Origin: Anaerolineales bacterium
Lineage (GTDB): Bacteria; Chloroflexota; Anaerolineae; 4572-78; NAK82
DNA length: 11,053 nt
Assembly: GCA_024643945.1 (NCBI GenBank)
Contig: JAHELX010000147.1
Location: forward strand, 1 to 11,053
Direction: 5' to 3'
Shown: positions 1 to 6,489 of the stretch, one piece after another
Position numbering within the stretch: the first letter of the stretch is position 1
Layout: the number at the start of each line of letters is the position of its first letter
Position numbers and translations under genes: made by a program
The notes under the pieces: model-generated
Told to the model about the DNA's origin: nothing
What the model saw: the letters and a program-made list of their open reading frames with translations, nothing else
Databases searched by the model: none

Positions 1-816
1 GCGCCTCAGACGGTCGGAACGAGCGCTGTCCACACCTATGTCGGTGTACCAATGCGAGCTAAGGGGAAAGTGTTAGGAGTGTTCAGTGTATTTGGAAAGG
101 CCGAGCATCAATTCGACGTGGAAGAGATGACGTTGCTGGCTTCTATTGCCGACCAGGTGGGAGTGGCCGTGGAACACGCTCGGCTGTATCAACAGGCTGA
201 GCAACTGGCCGTGATGGAAGAGCGCGAGCGGTTGGCGCGAGACCTGCACGACTCGGTAACCCAGTCTCTTTACAGCCTGACCCTCTTTGCCGAAGCGGGC
301 CGACGATTGATCAAAGCCGGGGACTTGGAACGCGCGGAGGGTTACCTGGCCCGGCTTGGTGAAACTGCCCAGGACGCGCTCAAGGAAATACGACTACTTG
401 TTCACGAGTTGCGGCCATCGGCGCTGGAACGGGAGGGCCTGGTAGGGGCCATACAACAGAGATTAGGCGCCGTCGAAAGACGGGCTGGCGTGAAGGCCCA
501 TCTCCTGGTAGATGACGTGATCGAACTGCCCGCGCCCGTGGAAGAGGGGCTGTACCGTACCGCGCAGGAGGCGCTAAATAATGCCCTGAAGCACGCTGCG
601 GCCACCTCAGTGACGGTACGTATCTGCACAATAGACGGGCACGTGGAACTAGCAGTAGCGGACAATGGTACAGGTTTCGAAGTTGACACTGCCTGCAATG
701 GAGGTGGTATGGGGTTGGCAAATATGCAAGAAAGGGTGGATAAACTAGGAGGCACGTTGCGGATAACCTCAGCACCAGGGGAAGGTACAAAAGTGTGCGT
801 AAGGGTGAAAGTTTGA
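1..816 (+). CDS. Sensor histidine kinase, NarL-system type (5' truncated by window)
   Basis: The frame is open from the first base, so the true start lies upstream; 271 residues are visible. The first 65 or so residues look like the end of a GAF sensor domain (VGVPMRAKGKVLGVFSVFG, then the linking helix LASIADQVGVAVEHARLY). A HisKA_3 dimerisation domain follows, with the H-box ERERLARDLHDSVTQSL; the phospho-accepting His is codon 247-249. A C-terminal HATPase_c domain has an N-box (EALNNALKH), a G1 box (DNGTGF) and a G2 box (GGMGLANM). Kinases of this class autophosphorylate on His and pass phosphate to LuxR-type response regulators. The next gene is exactly such a regulator, starting 75 nt after this stop, so they probably form a pair. 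No transmembrane segment is visible in this part; the signal sensed and any membrane anchor are encoded outside the window. The family call is very secure; the ligand is unknown. Confidence 0.95.
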   Translation, partial: APQTVGTSAVHTYVGVPMRAKGKVLGVFSVFGKAEHQFDVEEMTLLASIADQVGVAVEHARLYQQAEQLAVMEERERLARDLHDSVTQSLYSLTLFAEAGRRLIKAGDLERAEGYLARLGETAQDALKEIRLLVHELRPSALEREGLVGAIQQRLGAVERRAGVKAHLLVDDVIELPAPVEEGLYRTAQEALNNALKHAAATSVTVRICTIDGHVELAVADNGTGFEVDTACNGGGMGLANMQERVDKLGGTLRITSAPGEGTKVCVRVKV

Positions 817-891
817 CAGGGTTTGCAGGAACTCGTCAGCATTTATCAGGGTGCCACGCCGCCATGTGAATTTCGGGAGGCAGATATTTCG

Positions 892-1551
892 ATGGGTGAA
901 GCAATTCGAGTGTTTATTGCCGATGATCACGCCGTGGTGCGAGAAGGACTGCGCGCTCTGATCAGTACCGAAGCCGGGATAGAGGTGGTGGGTGAAGCAG
1001 CGGATGGGCAAGAAGCAGTGATGGGAGTTCGCGTGCTACAGCCTGACGTCGTCTTGCTTGATCTGGTGATGCCTCATAAGAGCGGCATCGAGGCCATTAG
1101 TGAGATCACGTGCGAGAACTCCAAGGTACGCATCATCGTCCTCACCAGCTTTGCCGACGACGACAAGGTCTTTCCCGCCATCAAGGCTGGGGCACTGGGC
1201 TATCTGTTGAAAGACTCATCGCCTCAAGAATTACTCCAGGCTATCCGCGACGTTTACCGGGGCGAGCCCTCCCTCGATCCCACCATCGCCCTCAAGTTGA
1301 TCCGCGAAGTCAAGCATCCCACGAAACTGCCACCGGTCGCAGAGCCGCTAACAGGGCGTGAGATGGAGGTACTGAGACTGGTAGCGCGCGGGCTCACCAA
1401 CCAGGAGATTGCCGAAATGCTGAGTATCAGCGAACGGACTGTGCGAACCCATGTCGGCAACATCTTGGGCAAACTGCACCTGGCCAATCGCACCCAGGCG
1501 GCGCTATATGCACTCCGGGAGGGGTTGGCTAGCCTGAACTCAACCCGATGA
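892..1551 (+). CDS. Response regulator, NarL/LuxR family (copy A)
   Basis: This encodes 219 residues with an N-terminal receiver domain and a C-terminal LuxR-type helix-turn-helix. In the receiver, the acidic pair is D11/D12, the phospho-acceptor is D57 (VVLLDLVMP), the switch Thr is T85 and the conserved Lys is K107 (GYLLKD). The DNA-binding domain spans about 152-213 ([25 protein letters not shown], then [14 protein letters not shown]). The ATG at 892 is preferred over an upstream in-frame start at 823 because GGGAGG lies 11 nt upstream and homology to REC domains begins at once ([16 protein letters not shown]). It follows the kinase gene and is probably its cognate partner, acting as a phosphorylation-dependent transcription factor. 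An almost identical second regulator follows at 1769. An intrinsic terminator lies 40 nt after the stop. Confidence 0.95.
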   Translation: MGEAIRVFIADDHAVVREGLRALISTEAGIEVVGEAADGQEAVMGVRVLQPDVVLLDLVMPHKSGIEAISEITCENSKVRIIVLTSFADDDKVFPAIKAGALGYLLKDSSPQELLQAIRDVYRGEPSLDPTIALKLIREVKHPTKLPPVAEPLTGREMEVLRLVARGLTNQEIAEMLSISERTVRTHVGNILGKLHLANRTQAALYALREGLASLNSTR

Positions 1552-1553
1552 CC

Positions 1554-1582
1554 GTCATTTGTCGTAGTCTGCTGGTCATTTG
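1554..1582 (+). repeat. Paired GTCATTTG motifs 21 bp apart
   Basis: GTCATTTG occurs at 1554-1561 and again at 1575-1582, a period of 21 bp, or two helical turns. The same pair with the same spacing is preserved after copy B at 2437-2444 and 2458-2465. The spacing would suit a dimeric DNA-binding protein on one face of the helix. However, the pair lies between the stop codon and the terminator, and its presence in both copies follows from the duplication. A regulatory role is speculation. Confidence 0.35.
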
Positions 1583-1591
1583 ACACAGCCC

Positions 1592-1616
1592 AGCCCGCCA
1601 CCGGAGCGGGCTTTTT
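1592..1616 (+). terminator. Intrinsic terminator after response regulator copy A
   Basis: The stem AGCCCGC (1592-1598) pairs with GCGGGCT (1606-1612) across a 7-nt loop, followed directly by a run of T to 1616. This is the normal form of a Rho-independent terminator. It would separate the kinase/regulator A transcript from regulator B, implying that B needs its own promoter or depends on read-through. Confidence 0.85.
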
Positions 1617-1768
1617 GGTCGGACGAAACCCTTCTTTTGACCGATGTGTATTGGAGTGAAAACGCGTAAAATGGGTAATAGGGCAACCCATAGGGGCTCC
1701 AAAGACGCGACGATGGCACACTGGTGAGGCCGCCTGGTCTCTACCAACGCCAGGAGGCCGATATCTCA

Positions 1769-2425
1769 TTGATCGAAACAATTCGAGTGTTTATTGCCGA
1801 TGATCACGCCGTGGTGCGAGAAGGACTGCGCGCTCTGATCAGTACCGAAGCCGGGATAGAGGTGGTGGGTGAAGCAGCGGATGGGCAAGAAGCAGTGATG
1901 GGAGTTCGCGTGCTACAGCCTGACGTCGTCTTGCTTGATCTGGTGATGCCTCATAAGAGCGGCATCGAGGCCATTAGTGAGATCACGTGCGAGAACTCCA
2001 AGGTACGCATCATCGTCCTCACCAGCTTTGCCGACGACGACAAGGTCTTTCCCGCCATCAAGGCTGGGGCACTGGGCTATCTGTTGAAAGACTCATCGCC
2101 TCAAGAATTACTCCAGGCTATCCGCGACGTTTACCGGGGCGAGCCCTCCCTCGATCCCACCATCGCCCTCAAGTTGATCCGCGAAGTCAAGCATCCCACG
2201 AAACTGCCACCGGTCGCAGAGCCGCTAACAGGGCGTGAGATGGAGGTACTGAGACTGGTAGCGCGCGGGCTCACCAACCAGGAGATTGCCGAAATGCTGA
2301 GTATCAGCGAACGGACTGTGCGAACCCATGTCGGCAACATCTTGGGCAAACTGCACCTGGCCAATCGCACCCAGGCGGCGCTATATGCACTCCGGGAGGG
2401 GTTGGCTAGCCTGAATTCAACCTGA
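1769..2425 (+). CDS. Response regulator, NarL/LuxR family (copy B)
   Basis: This encodes 218 residues and is identical to the 892-1551 protein from Ile5 to Thr218. Only residues 2-4 differ (Ile-Glu-Thr in place of Gly-Glu-Ala), and the final Arg is absent. All receiver landmarks (D11, D12, D57, T85, K107) and the LuxR helix-turn-helix are intact, so it should be functional. The start is read as TTG because AGGAGG at 1752-1757 lies 11 nt upstream, the same spacing as in copy A. A GTG at 1724 in the same frame would add 15 residues outside the family homology. With the same DNA-recognition helix, A and B should bind the same sites and compete for the same kinase. A dosage effect or separate timing through different promoters is possible. 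A promoter for it could not be assigned with confidence in 1617-1768. Confidence 0.92.
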   Translation: MIETIRVFIADDHAVVREGLRALISTEAGIEVVGEAADGQEAVMGVRVLQPDVVLLDLVMPHKSGIEAISEITCENSKVRIIVLTSFADDDKVFPAIKAGALGYLLKDSSPQELLQAIRDVYRGEPSLDPTIALKLIREVKHPTKLPPVAEPLTGREMEVLRLVARGLTNQEIAEMLSISERTVRTHVGNILGKLHLANRTQAALYALREGLASLNST

Positions 2426-2474
2426 CAGGGCCCTACGTCATTTGTCGTAGTCTGCTGGTCATTTGACACAGCCC

Positions 2475-2499
2475 AGCCCGCCACCAGAGCGGGCTTTTT
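2475..2499 (+). terminator. Intrinsic terminator after response regulator copy B
   Basis: The stem AGCCCGC (2475-2481) pairs with GCGGGCT (2489-2495) across a 7-nt loop and is followed by T residues to 2499. It is the duplicate of the terminator at 1592-1616, with one loop base changed. It should end the regulator B transcript and isolate the transporter operon from it. Confidence 0.85.
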
Positions 2500-2575
2500 G
2501 GTCGGACGAAACCCTTCTTTTGACCGATGTGTGTTGGAGTGAAAACGCGTAAAATGGTTATAGGGCAACCCATAG

Positions 2576-2672
2576 AGACTGCTTAAAAAGCGTCCCGGCA
2601 CCACAACTGGTAGGGAGTCGGGGAGCCGCGCCGAATACAAGTTGCATTTCCGGACGACTTTTTCAGCACTCT
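2576..2672 (+). mobile_element. Miniature inverted-repeat element (MITE-like), 97 bp, with target duplication
   Basis: The ends are imperfect inverted repeats. The left end is AGACTGCTTAAAAAGCGTCC (2576-2595). The right end (2652-2672), read on the other strand, shares the pattern AGAxTGCTxAAAAAG and then CGTCC after one extra base. CCCATAG occurs directly on both sides (2569-2575 and 2673-2679), as expected of a target-site duplication; a 5-bp duplication with one more TIR base is also possible. Copy A of the surrounding repeat has this site uninterrupted at 1687-1693. The element has no room for a transposase, so it would have moved through one supplied elsewhere. I could not assign it to an IS family. 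Boundaries are good; orientation is arbitrary. Confidence 0.8.
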
Positions 2673-2809
2673 CCCATAGGGGCTCCAAAGACCTGATAAT
2701 GGCACATGTAAATAACACTAAGGACTTGTGAGAGGAGGTGAGATCGTCCATCAATTAAAGCTCCAGCAGTCTGGCAAGCGAGTCATGTTGTATGAGGAGG
2801 GGAGAACCA

Positions 2810-3898
2810 ATGTTTAAACCTAACAAGTGGAGGATGCTGCTGGTCAGTGTGGCCATCCTCGGCCTGATCCTAGCAGCGTGTCAACCATCAGCCCCGGCAC
2901 AGCCAACGCAGGAAGCAGAGGCCGCACCTACCGCAGTGCCACCAACTGAGGCGCCGCCTACCCAGGTGCAGCCGGAAGCGAAACCAGTCCGCATAGCGGT
3001 GTTTCACCCAGTACTCGGCAACACGTATACGAAGAATGTGGGAGATGGTGTCGCGGATTCAGCGGCGAAACTGGGCGGGACAGTGGAAGTATTTGGCGCC
3101 GACCCACCGTTTGATGCAACCTCCCAGTCCCACCAGATCCAGGACGCGATTGTTTCAGGTAACTTCGACGTCTTCATCATCTACGCAGTGGATGGGAACG
3201 CTGTAATTCCAGACGTCGAAGATGCCATCGCTGCGGGCATCAAGGTGGTCGCCGCGGACGTTGTCATCGGGCCGGACGCCAGGACGTATGAGCCCTACGA
3301 TGGCATTGTGTCGTATATCGGCCGTACCGGCATTGATCACGGCACCTTCCTGGGCCAGATGATCGTCCGCGCCTGTGAGGGTACAGACCCGTGCAAGGTC
3401 GGCTATCTGAATGGCGCGCAGTCGCTAACCATCGACCAGGACCGGGTCGAGGCCATCGAAAAGGTGCTCACGGATCACCCGGAAATCGAGATTGTGGCCA
3501 ATCAGGAAGCTTTCTACTTAGAAGACAAAGGCTACGAGGTCACGCAGAATATCCTTCAGGCCCACCCGGATATTAACGTCCTTGCCACCTCCGGTGACCA
3601 GATGATGCTGGGGGCCGAGCAGGCCGTCATCGATGCCGGGCTGGAGGGTAAAATCCGTCTCCTTGGCAACGGGACCGGCGAGCGTGGCTACCAGGCGATC
3701 AAAGAGGGGCGCTTCTGGGCCGACTACGCCGACATACCCTATACGATGGGCCAGATCGCCGGCGAGATAGCCATCAAGGTGGTCCGTGGCGAGGAAGTGC
3801 CGCGGTTCGTTAAGAACGACGAGCAGAAGCCCCCACTCCCGCCGGACGGCCCGATCATCACACAGGAGAATGTAGGCCAATTTGAACCCCAGTGGTAA
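2810..3898 (+). CDS. Sugar ABC transporter substrate-binding lipoprotein (CUT2, RbsB-like)
   Basis: This encodes 362 residues. The start is ATG 2810, with AGGAGGGGAG ending 5-9 nt upstream; an earlier in-frame ATG at 2792 overlaps that ribosome site. Residues 1-23 form a lipoprotein signal peptide (positive start, hydrophobic core, lipobox L21-A22-A23) with C24 as the lipidated residue. Residues 25-59 form a Pro/Thr/Ala/Glu-rich tether. From about residue 60 (VRIAVFHPVLGNTYTKNVGDGV) the chain is a Peripla_BP_4 domain with two Rossmann-like lobes. Typical later segments are VFIIYAVDGNAVIPDVEDAIAAGIKVVAAD, VGYLNGA, INVLATSGDQMMLGAEQA and IRLLGNGTGERGYQAIKEGRFWADYADIPYTMGQIA. The protein would catch substrate outside the membrane and hand it to the permease at 5470-6453. 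Family members bind pentoses, hexoses, autoinducer-2 or other polyols, so the ligand cannot be read from sequence. The linked araA hints at a pentose, whereas the hyu genes do not. Confidence 0.95.
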   Translation: MFKPNKWRMLLVSVAILGLILAACQPSAPAQPTQEAEAAPTAVPPTEAPPTQVQPEAKPVRIAVFHPVLGNTYTKNVGDGVADSAAKLGGTVEVFGADPPFDATSQSHQIQDAIVSGNFDVFIIYAVDGNAVIPDVEDAIAAGIKVVAADVVIGPDARTYEPYDGIVSYIGRTGIDHGTFLGQMIVRACEGTDPCKVGYLNGAQSLTIDQDRVEAIEKVLTDHPEIEIVANQEAFYLEDKGYEVTQNILQAHPDINVLATSGDQMMLGAEQAVIDAGLEGKIRLLGNGTGERGYQAIKEGRFWADYADIPYTMGQIAGEIAIKVVRGEEVPRFVKNDEQKPPLPPDGPIITQENVGQFEPQW

Positions 3899-5444
3899 TC
3901 ATCTGGTTCAAGGACGTGGGGTTGAGGGGCCAAACAACCCCCAACCCCACGTCGAAGTACACGGTATCAGCAAGCGGTTCGGAGGCGTAGAAGCACTAAA
4001 GGATATCCACCTCGCCATTAAGCGAGGTTCGATCCATGGTCTCGTCGGCGAGAACGGGGCTGGCAAGTCCACGCTTGGCAAGATTATCAGCGGGGTGCTT
4101 CGCCCGGACGCGGGTGAGCTTGTGGTGGATGGTCGGCCGGTACACTATGCATCACCGCGCGATGCGCTGATTGATGGCATTACCATGATTCAGCAAGAAA
4201 TCGCGCTGGTGCCCAAGCTCAGCGTGCTCGAAAACGTCTACCTTGGCATCGAGAGCCATCGAGCCGGGGTAGTCCAGGACAGAGACATACGGCGGCGCTT
4301 CGAGGAATTGATCGCCAAGTCAGCCTTCGACCTGCCGGCTGGTATCCCGGTATCACATTTGAGTGTCGCCGACCAGAAGAAGGTCGAAATCTTGAAGGCC
4401 GTGGCCAGGAACGCCCGGCTGATTGTGATGGACGAGCCGACGGCCGCCCTGCCAGACAACGAGGCTGCCAAGCTGGTCGAGATCGTTCGGAGCCTGCGGG
4501 AAGTCGGAACGACAATCATCTACGTTTCACACTTCCTGGAGGAAGTGCTGAGCGTGGCCGATACTGTGACCGTGCTCCGCAACGCTGAATTAATCCAGAC
4601 TGCTCCGGCGAAGGACGAAACCCCCGACAGCCTGGTAACAGCCATGCTTGGTCGATCCATGTCTCTAACCTTCCCGCCTAAGAGCTTTCCACCCCCTGAC
4701 GCCCCGGTTGTATTCTCGGTTAGGCATCTCTCGTGCAGGGGAGGTATTGAGGATATTTCCTTCGACATCCACGCAGGAGAGATCGTTGGCCTGGCTGGGC
4801 TGATCGGCAGCGGACGGTCGGAAGTGGCAAGGACTATCTTCGGTGCAGACCGACGAGACGCAGGTGTTACTGAAATTGATGGTCAGCCGATCAAGATCGA
4901 CACTCCGCGTGATGCAGTAAGAGCGGGCATTGCCCTCCTACCGGAGAGCCGCAAGGATCAAGGCCTGCTGATGAAACTACTCATTGGCCACAACGTCTCG
5001 CTGCCGCACTTGAACACCGTCAGCCACGGAATTCTCGTACAAAATCGACGCGAACACCGCGAAACTGCAAAGTTGCTCAAGTATCTGGACGTCAAGCCTC
5101 CTCAGCCAACAGCCCGCGTCGACAGTCTCTCGGGAGGCAATCAGCAGAAAGTTTTGTTCGCGAAGTGGCTGTTTCGGCGTCCCCGGCTCCTGATCGCCGA
5201 CGAGCCAACACACGGCGTCGACGTGGGCGCCAAACGGGCCATATATAACCTGATCACGACACTGGCCAAGGAAGGTATGGCAGTATTGTTGATCTCCTCT
5301 GAACTGGAAGAGGTGCTTGGTCTTGCCCATCGTGTGCTGGTGATGCGATTGGGTAGGATTGTTGCAGAGCTGGAAGACAGCCTCGATGGCGACTCCACCC
5401 TTACCGAAGACGCTGTGATGCGTGCTGCGTTCGCTACGGAGTAA
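3882..5444 (+). CDS. Sugar ABC transporter ATP-binding protein, two ABC domains (RbsA/XylG/AraG-like)
   Basis: This encodes 520 residues, the usual size for double ATPases of CUT2 importers. Domain 1 has Walker A GENGAGKST (56-64), the degenerate signature LSVADQ (160-165) common in this family, and Walker B LIVMDEPTAAL (from 180). Domain 2 has the atypical Walker A GLIGSGRSE (306-314, Lys replaced, normal for the family), signature LSGGNQQ (416-422) and Walker B LLIADEPT (436-443). It hydrolyses ATP on the cytoplasmic face to drive import. The start is uncertain. Family homology begins at about residue 24 (VEVHGISKRFGG), but no ATG or GTG lies in frame nearby. TTG 3882 is the best choice, with AGGAG at 3863-3867, and it overlaps the binding-protein gene by 17 nt. 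Residues 2-22 are low-complexity and partly encoded by a hairpin (3913-3953). The permease gene follows 25 nt after the stop. Confidence 0.93.
   Translation: MNPSGNHLVQGRGVEGPNNPQPHVEVHGISKRFGGVEALKDIHLAIKRGSIHGLVGENGAGKSTLGKIISGVLRPDAGELVVDGRPVHYASPRDALIDGITMIQQEIALVPKLSVLENVYLGIESHRAGVVQDRDIRRRFEELIAKSAFDLPAGIPVSHLSVADQKKVEILKAVARNARLIVMDEPTAALPDNEAAKLVEIVRSLREVGTTIIYVSHFLEEVLSVADTVTVLRNAELIQTAPAKDETPDSLVTAMLGRSMSLTFPPKSFPPPDAPVVFSVRHLSCRGGIEDISFDIHAGEIVGLAGLIGSGRSEVARTIFGADRRDAGVTEIDGQPIKIDTPRDAVRAGIALLPESRKDQGLLMKLLIGHNVSLPHLNTVSHGILVQNRREHRETAKLLKYLDVKPPQPTARVDSLSGGNQQKVLFAKWLFRRPRLLIADEPTHGVDVGAKRAIYNLITTLAKEGMAVLLISSELEEVLGLAHRVLVMRLGRIVAELEDSLDGDSTLTEDAVMRAAFATE
3913..3953 (+). promoter_or_regulatory. 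Strong stem-loop at the binding-protein/ATPase junction
   Basis: GACGTGGGGTTG (3913-3924) is perfectly complementary to CAACCCCACGTC (3942-3953). After one bulged A (3925) a further GGGG (3926-3929) pairs with CCCC (3938-3941), leaving an 8-nt loop. That makes 16 base pairs, mostly GC. It begins 14 nt after the binding-protein stop. No T-run follows, so it is not a standard terminator. In related importers, hairpins after the binding-protein gene protect its mRNA 3' end, giving more binding protein than membrane subunits. Here it would also lie inside codons 11-24 of the ATPase gene if that gene starts at 3882. Confidence 0.85.
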
Positions 5445-5469
5445 AGATAGCGGAAAGGTTAATGAGCAA

Positions 5470-6453
5470 ATGACCCCCAGTGACACGCCGCGCGTGATTA
5501 TGGCTGACCAGCAACAACCGAGGCACCTTGCATTTGGCATTTTTCGGGAATATGGCATTATTTTTGCCTTCCTCATAGTCTTTGTGACGTTGAGTCTGCT
5601 GACGCCAGCCTTCTTCACTGTAAGGAATATGCTCAACGTTCTCGACCAATCGGCCCAGGTCGGCCTGGTTGCTTTAGGCGCAACGATGACAATTATTGGC
5701 GGGGGGTTTGACCTGTCTTCCGGTGCGATTTTTGCCGCCTCCGGATCGGCGGCAGCACTTATTGCCAGACAGGGCTATGTGGGCACGGGATTGGTTGTGG
5801 GCGTGCTCATTGGTCTCTTGCTAGGGTCCCTCAACGGCGGCGTGATCTCCACATTTCGAATCAACTCGTTCGTCGCGACTCTGGCTTCGGGCCTCATCAT
5901 CCGGGGTTTCGCATACGTGCTAACCAACGGGCTCCTGATCCAGATCGAGGATCCAAAATTCGCCTTTCTGGGGCGCGGCAGGTTTCTAGAAGCCAAGATA
6001 CCGGCGTACTTCTTGTTCGGCGTCGCGCTTCTCGTGTGGTTCCTGCTTTCGCGAACAACTTTCGGGCGATATGTGTATGCCATCGGGGGCAACGAGGAAG
6101 CAGCTCGCCTTTCCGGGGTCCGCGTTGCGCTTGTCCGCACTATGACCTTTGCTATCAGCGGTCTCAGCGCTGGCATCGCTGGCGTGATTGCCGCTTCACG
6201 CATTGCAACCGGCCAGGCGAACGTCGGCCAGGGCATCGAACTCAGCGCCATTGCTGCGGTTGTGATCGGCGGGACGAGCATTATGGGGGGTGAAGGCGCA
6301 ATCTGGCGCACGCTTTTTGGCGTCTTACTCCTCCAACTCATTTCGAATGGAATGAACATCCTGAACGTACCGCCTTTCTACCAATTGATCGTCCAGGGCA
6401 GCGTTATCATGTTTGCGGTCGCCTTAGATGCCTTGAGACACCGAAGGCCATAG
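5470..6453 (+). CDS. Sugar ABC transporter permease (CUT2, RbsC/AraH-like)
   Basis: This encodes 327 residues of very hydrophobic protein of the BPD_transp_2 family. It has multiple membrane helices, beginning at YGIIFAFLIVFVTLSLLTPAF and ending at LIVQGSVIMFAVAL. Family marks are GGGFDLSSGA (from residue 77; the usual form is GGIDLSVG), FGRYVYAIGGNEEAARLSGV and the cytoplasmic coupling loop GGTSIMGGEG (267-276). It forms the translocation channel, probably as a homodimer, with the ATPase encoded just before. The start is ATG 5470, with AAGG about 11 nt upstream. ATG 5500 is an alternative that would remove ten poorly conserved residues, and a GTG at 5422 inside the ATPase gene is less likely. 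The next gene starts 36 nt after the stop, behind its own strong ribosome site. Confidence 0.94.
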   Translation: MTPSDTPRVIMADQQQPRHLAFGIFREYGIIFAFLIVFVTLSLLTPAFFTVRNMLNVLDQSAQVGLVALGATMTIIGGGFDLSSGAIFAASGSAAALIARQGYVGTGLVVGVLIGLLLGSLNGGVISTFRINSFVATLASGLIIRGFAYVLTNGLLIQIEDPKFAFLGRGRFLEAKIPAYFLFGVALLVWFLLSRTTFGRYVYAIGGNEEAARLSGVRVALVRTMTFAISGLSAGIAGVIAASRIATGQANVGQGIELSAIAAVVIGGTSIMGGEGAIWRTLFGVLLLQLISNGMNILNVPPFYQLIVQGSVIMFAVALDALRHRRP

Positions 6454-6489
6454 CGATTCCAGTATATCATTATAAGTGAGGAGGTTCCT

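Larger units (their letters stand above)
874..1720 (+). repeat. Tandem duplication, copy A (response regulator plus downstream flank)
   Basis: This segment matches 1751-2706. Bases 902-1538 are identical to 1779-2415 by direct reading (637 bases, constant offset of 877). The 28 bases just upstream (874-901 versus 1751-1778) differ at about 9 positions. The 141 bases downstream from 1553 differ from the matching bases at about three substitutions and one indel. The last part (1694-1720) matches 2680-2706 with four differences. Copy A lacks the 97-bp insert found in copy B and shows the uninterrupted site CCCATAG once, at 1687-1693. Confidence 0.93.
1751..2706 (+). repeat. Tandem duplication, copy B (response regulator plus flank, with insertion)
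   Basis: This is the second unit of the duplication described at 874-1720. The coding core is identical to copy A, but the ends differ. The start codon is TTG rather than ATG, the stop comes one codon earlier, a 6-nt length difference follows the stop, and the flank is interrupted at 2576-2672 by a small element. Beyond that element the match to copy A resumes (gggctccaaagac at 2680-2692). This pattern dates the element insertion after the duplication. Confidence 0.93.
2426..2809 (+). other. Intergenic region upstream of the transporter operon
   Basis: No gene is seen in these 384 bases. In order they hold the duplicated flank of the regulator gene with the GTCATTTG pair and terminator, the MITE-like element, the resumed flank (2673-2706), and then about 100 bases of unique leader. 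The leader contains a strong Shine-Dalgarno-like AGGAGGTGAG at 2733-2742 with no credible start codon after it, a short palindrome CCAGcagtCTGG at 2763-2774, and the real ribosome site of the next gene (AGGAGGGGAG, 2795-2804). The operon promoter should be here, but I found no convincing -35/-10 pair. Confidence 0.6.

Noticed and set aside
1637..1672. Promoter for regulator B from TTGACC (1637-1642) and TAAAAT (1667-1672)
   Set aside because: Both boxes look good individually, but the 24-bp spacing is too long for a normal sigma70 promoter.
1254..2754. Long open frames on the minus strand opposite the response regulators
   Set aside because: They lie antisense to well-supported genes, recur in both duplicated copies only because the DNA is the same, and show no known domains.
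3913..3953. Stem-loop as an intrinsic terminator between the binding protein and ATPase genes
   Set aside because: The stem is strong, but GAAGTAC rather than a T-run follows it, and the downstream genes complete the same importer.
2810..6453. Naming the importer as the arabinose or ribose system (araFGH or rbsBAC)
   Set aside because: CUT2 ligands cannot be told from sequence alone, and the neighbours point in two directions (araA versus hyuAB).
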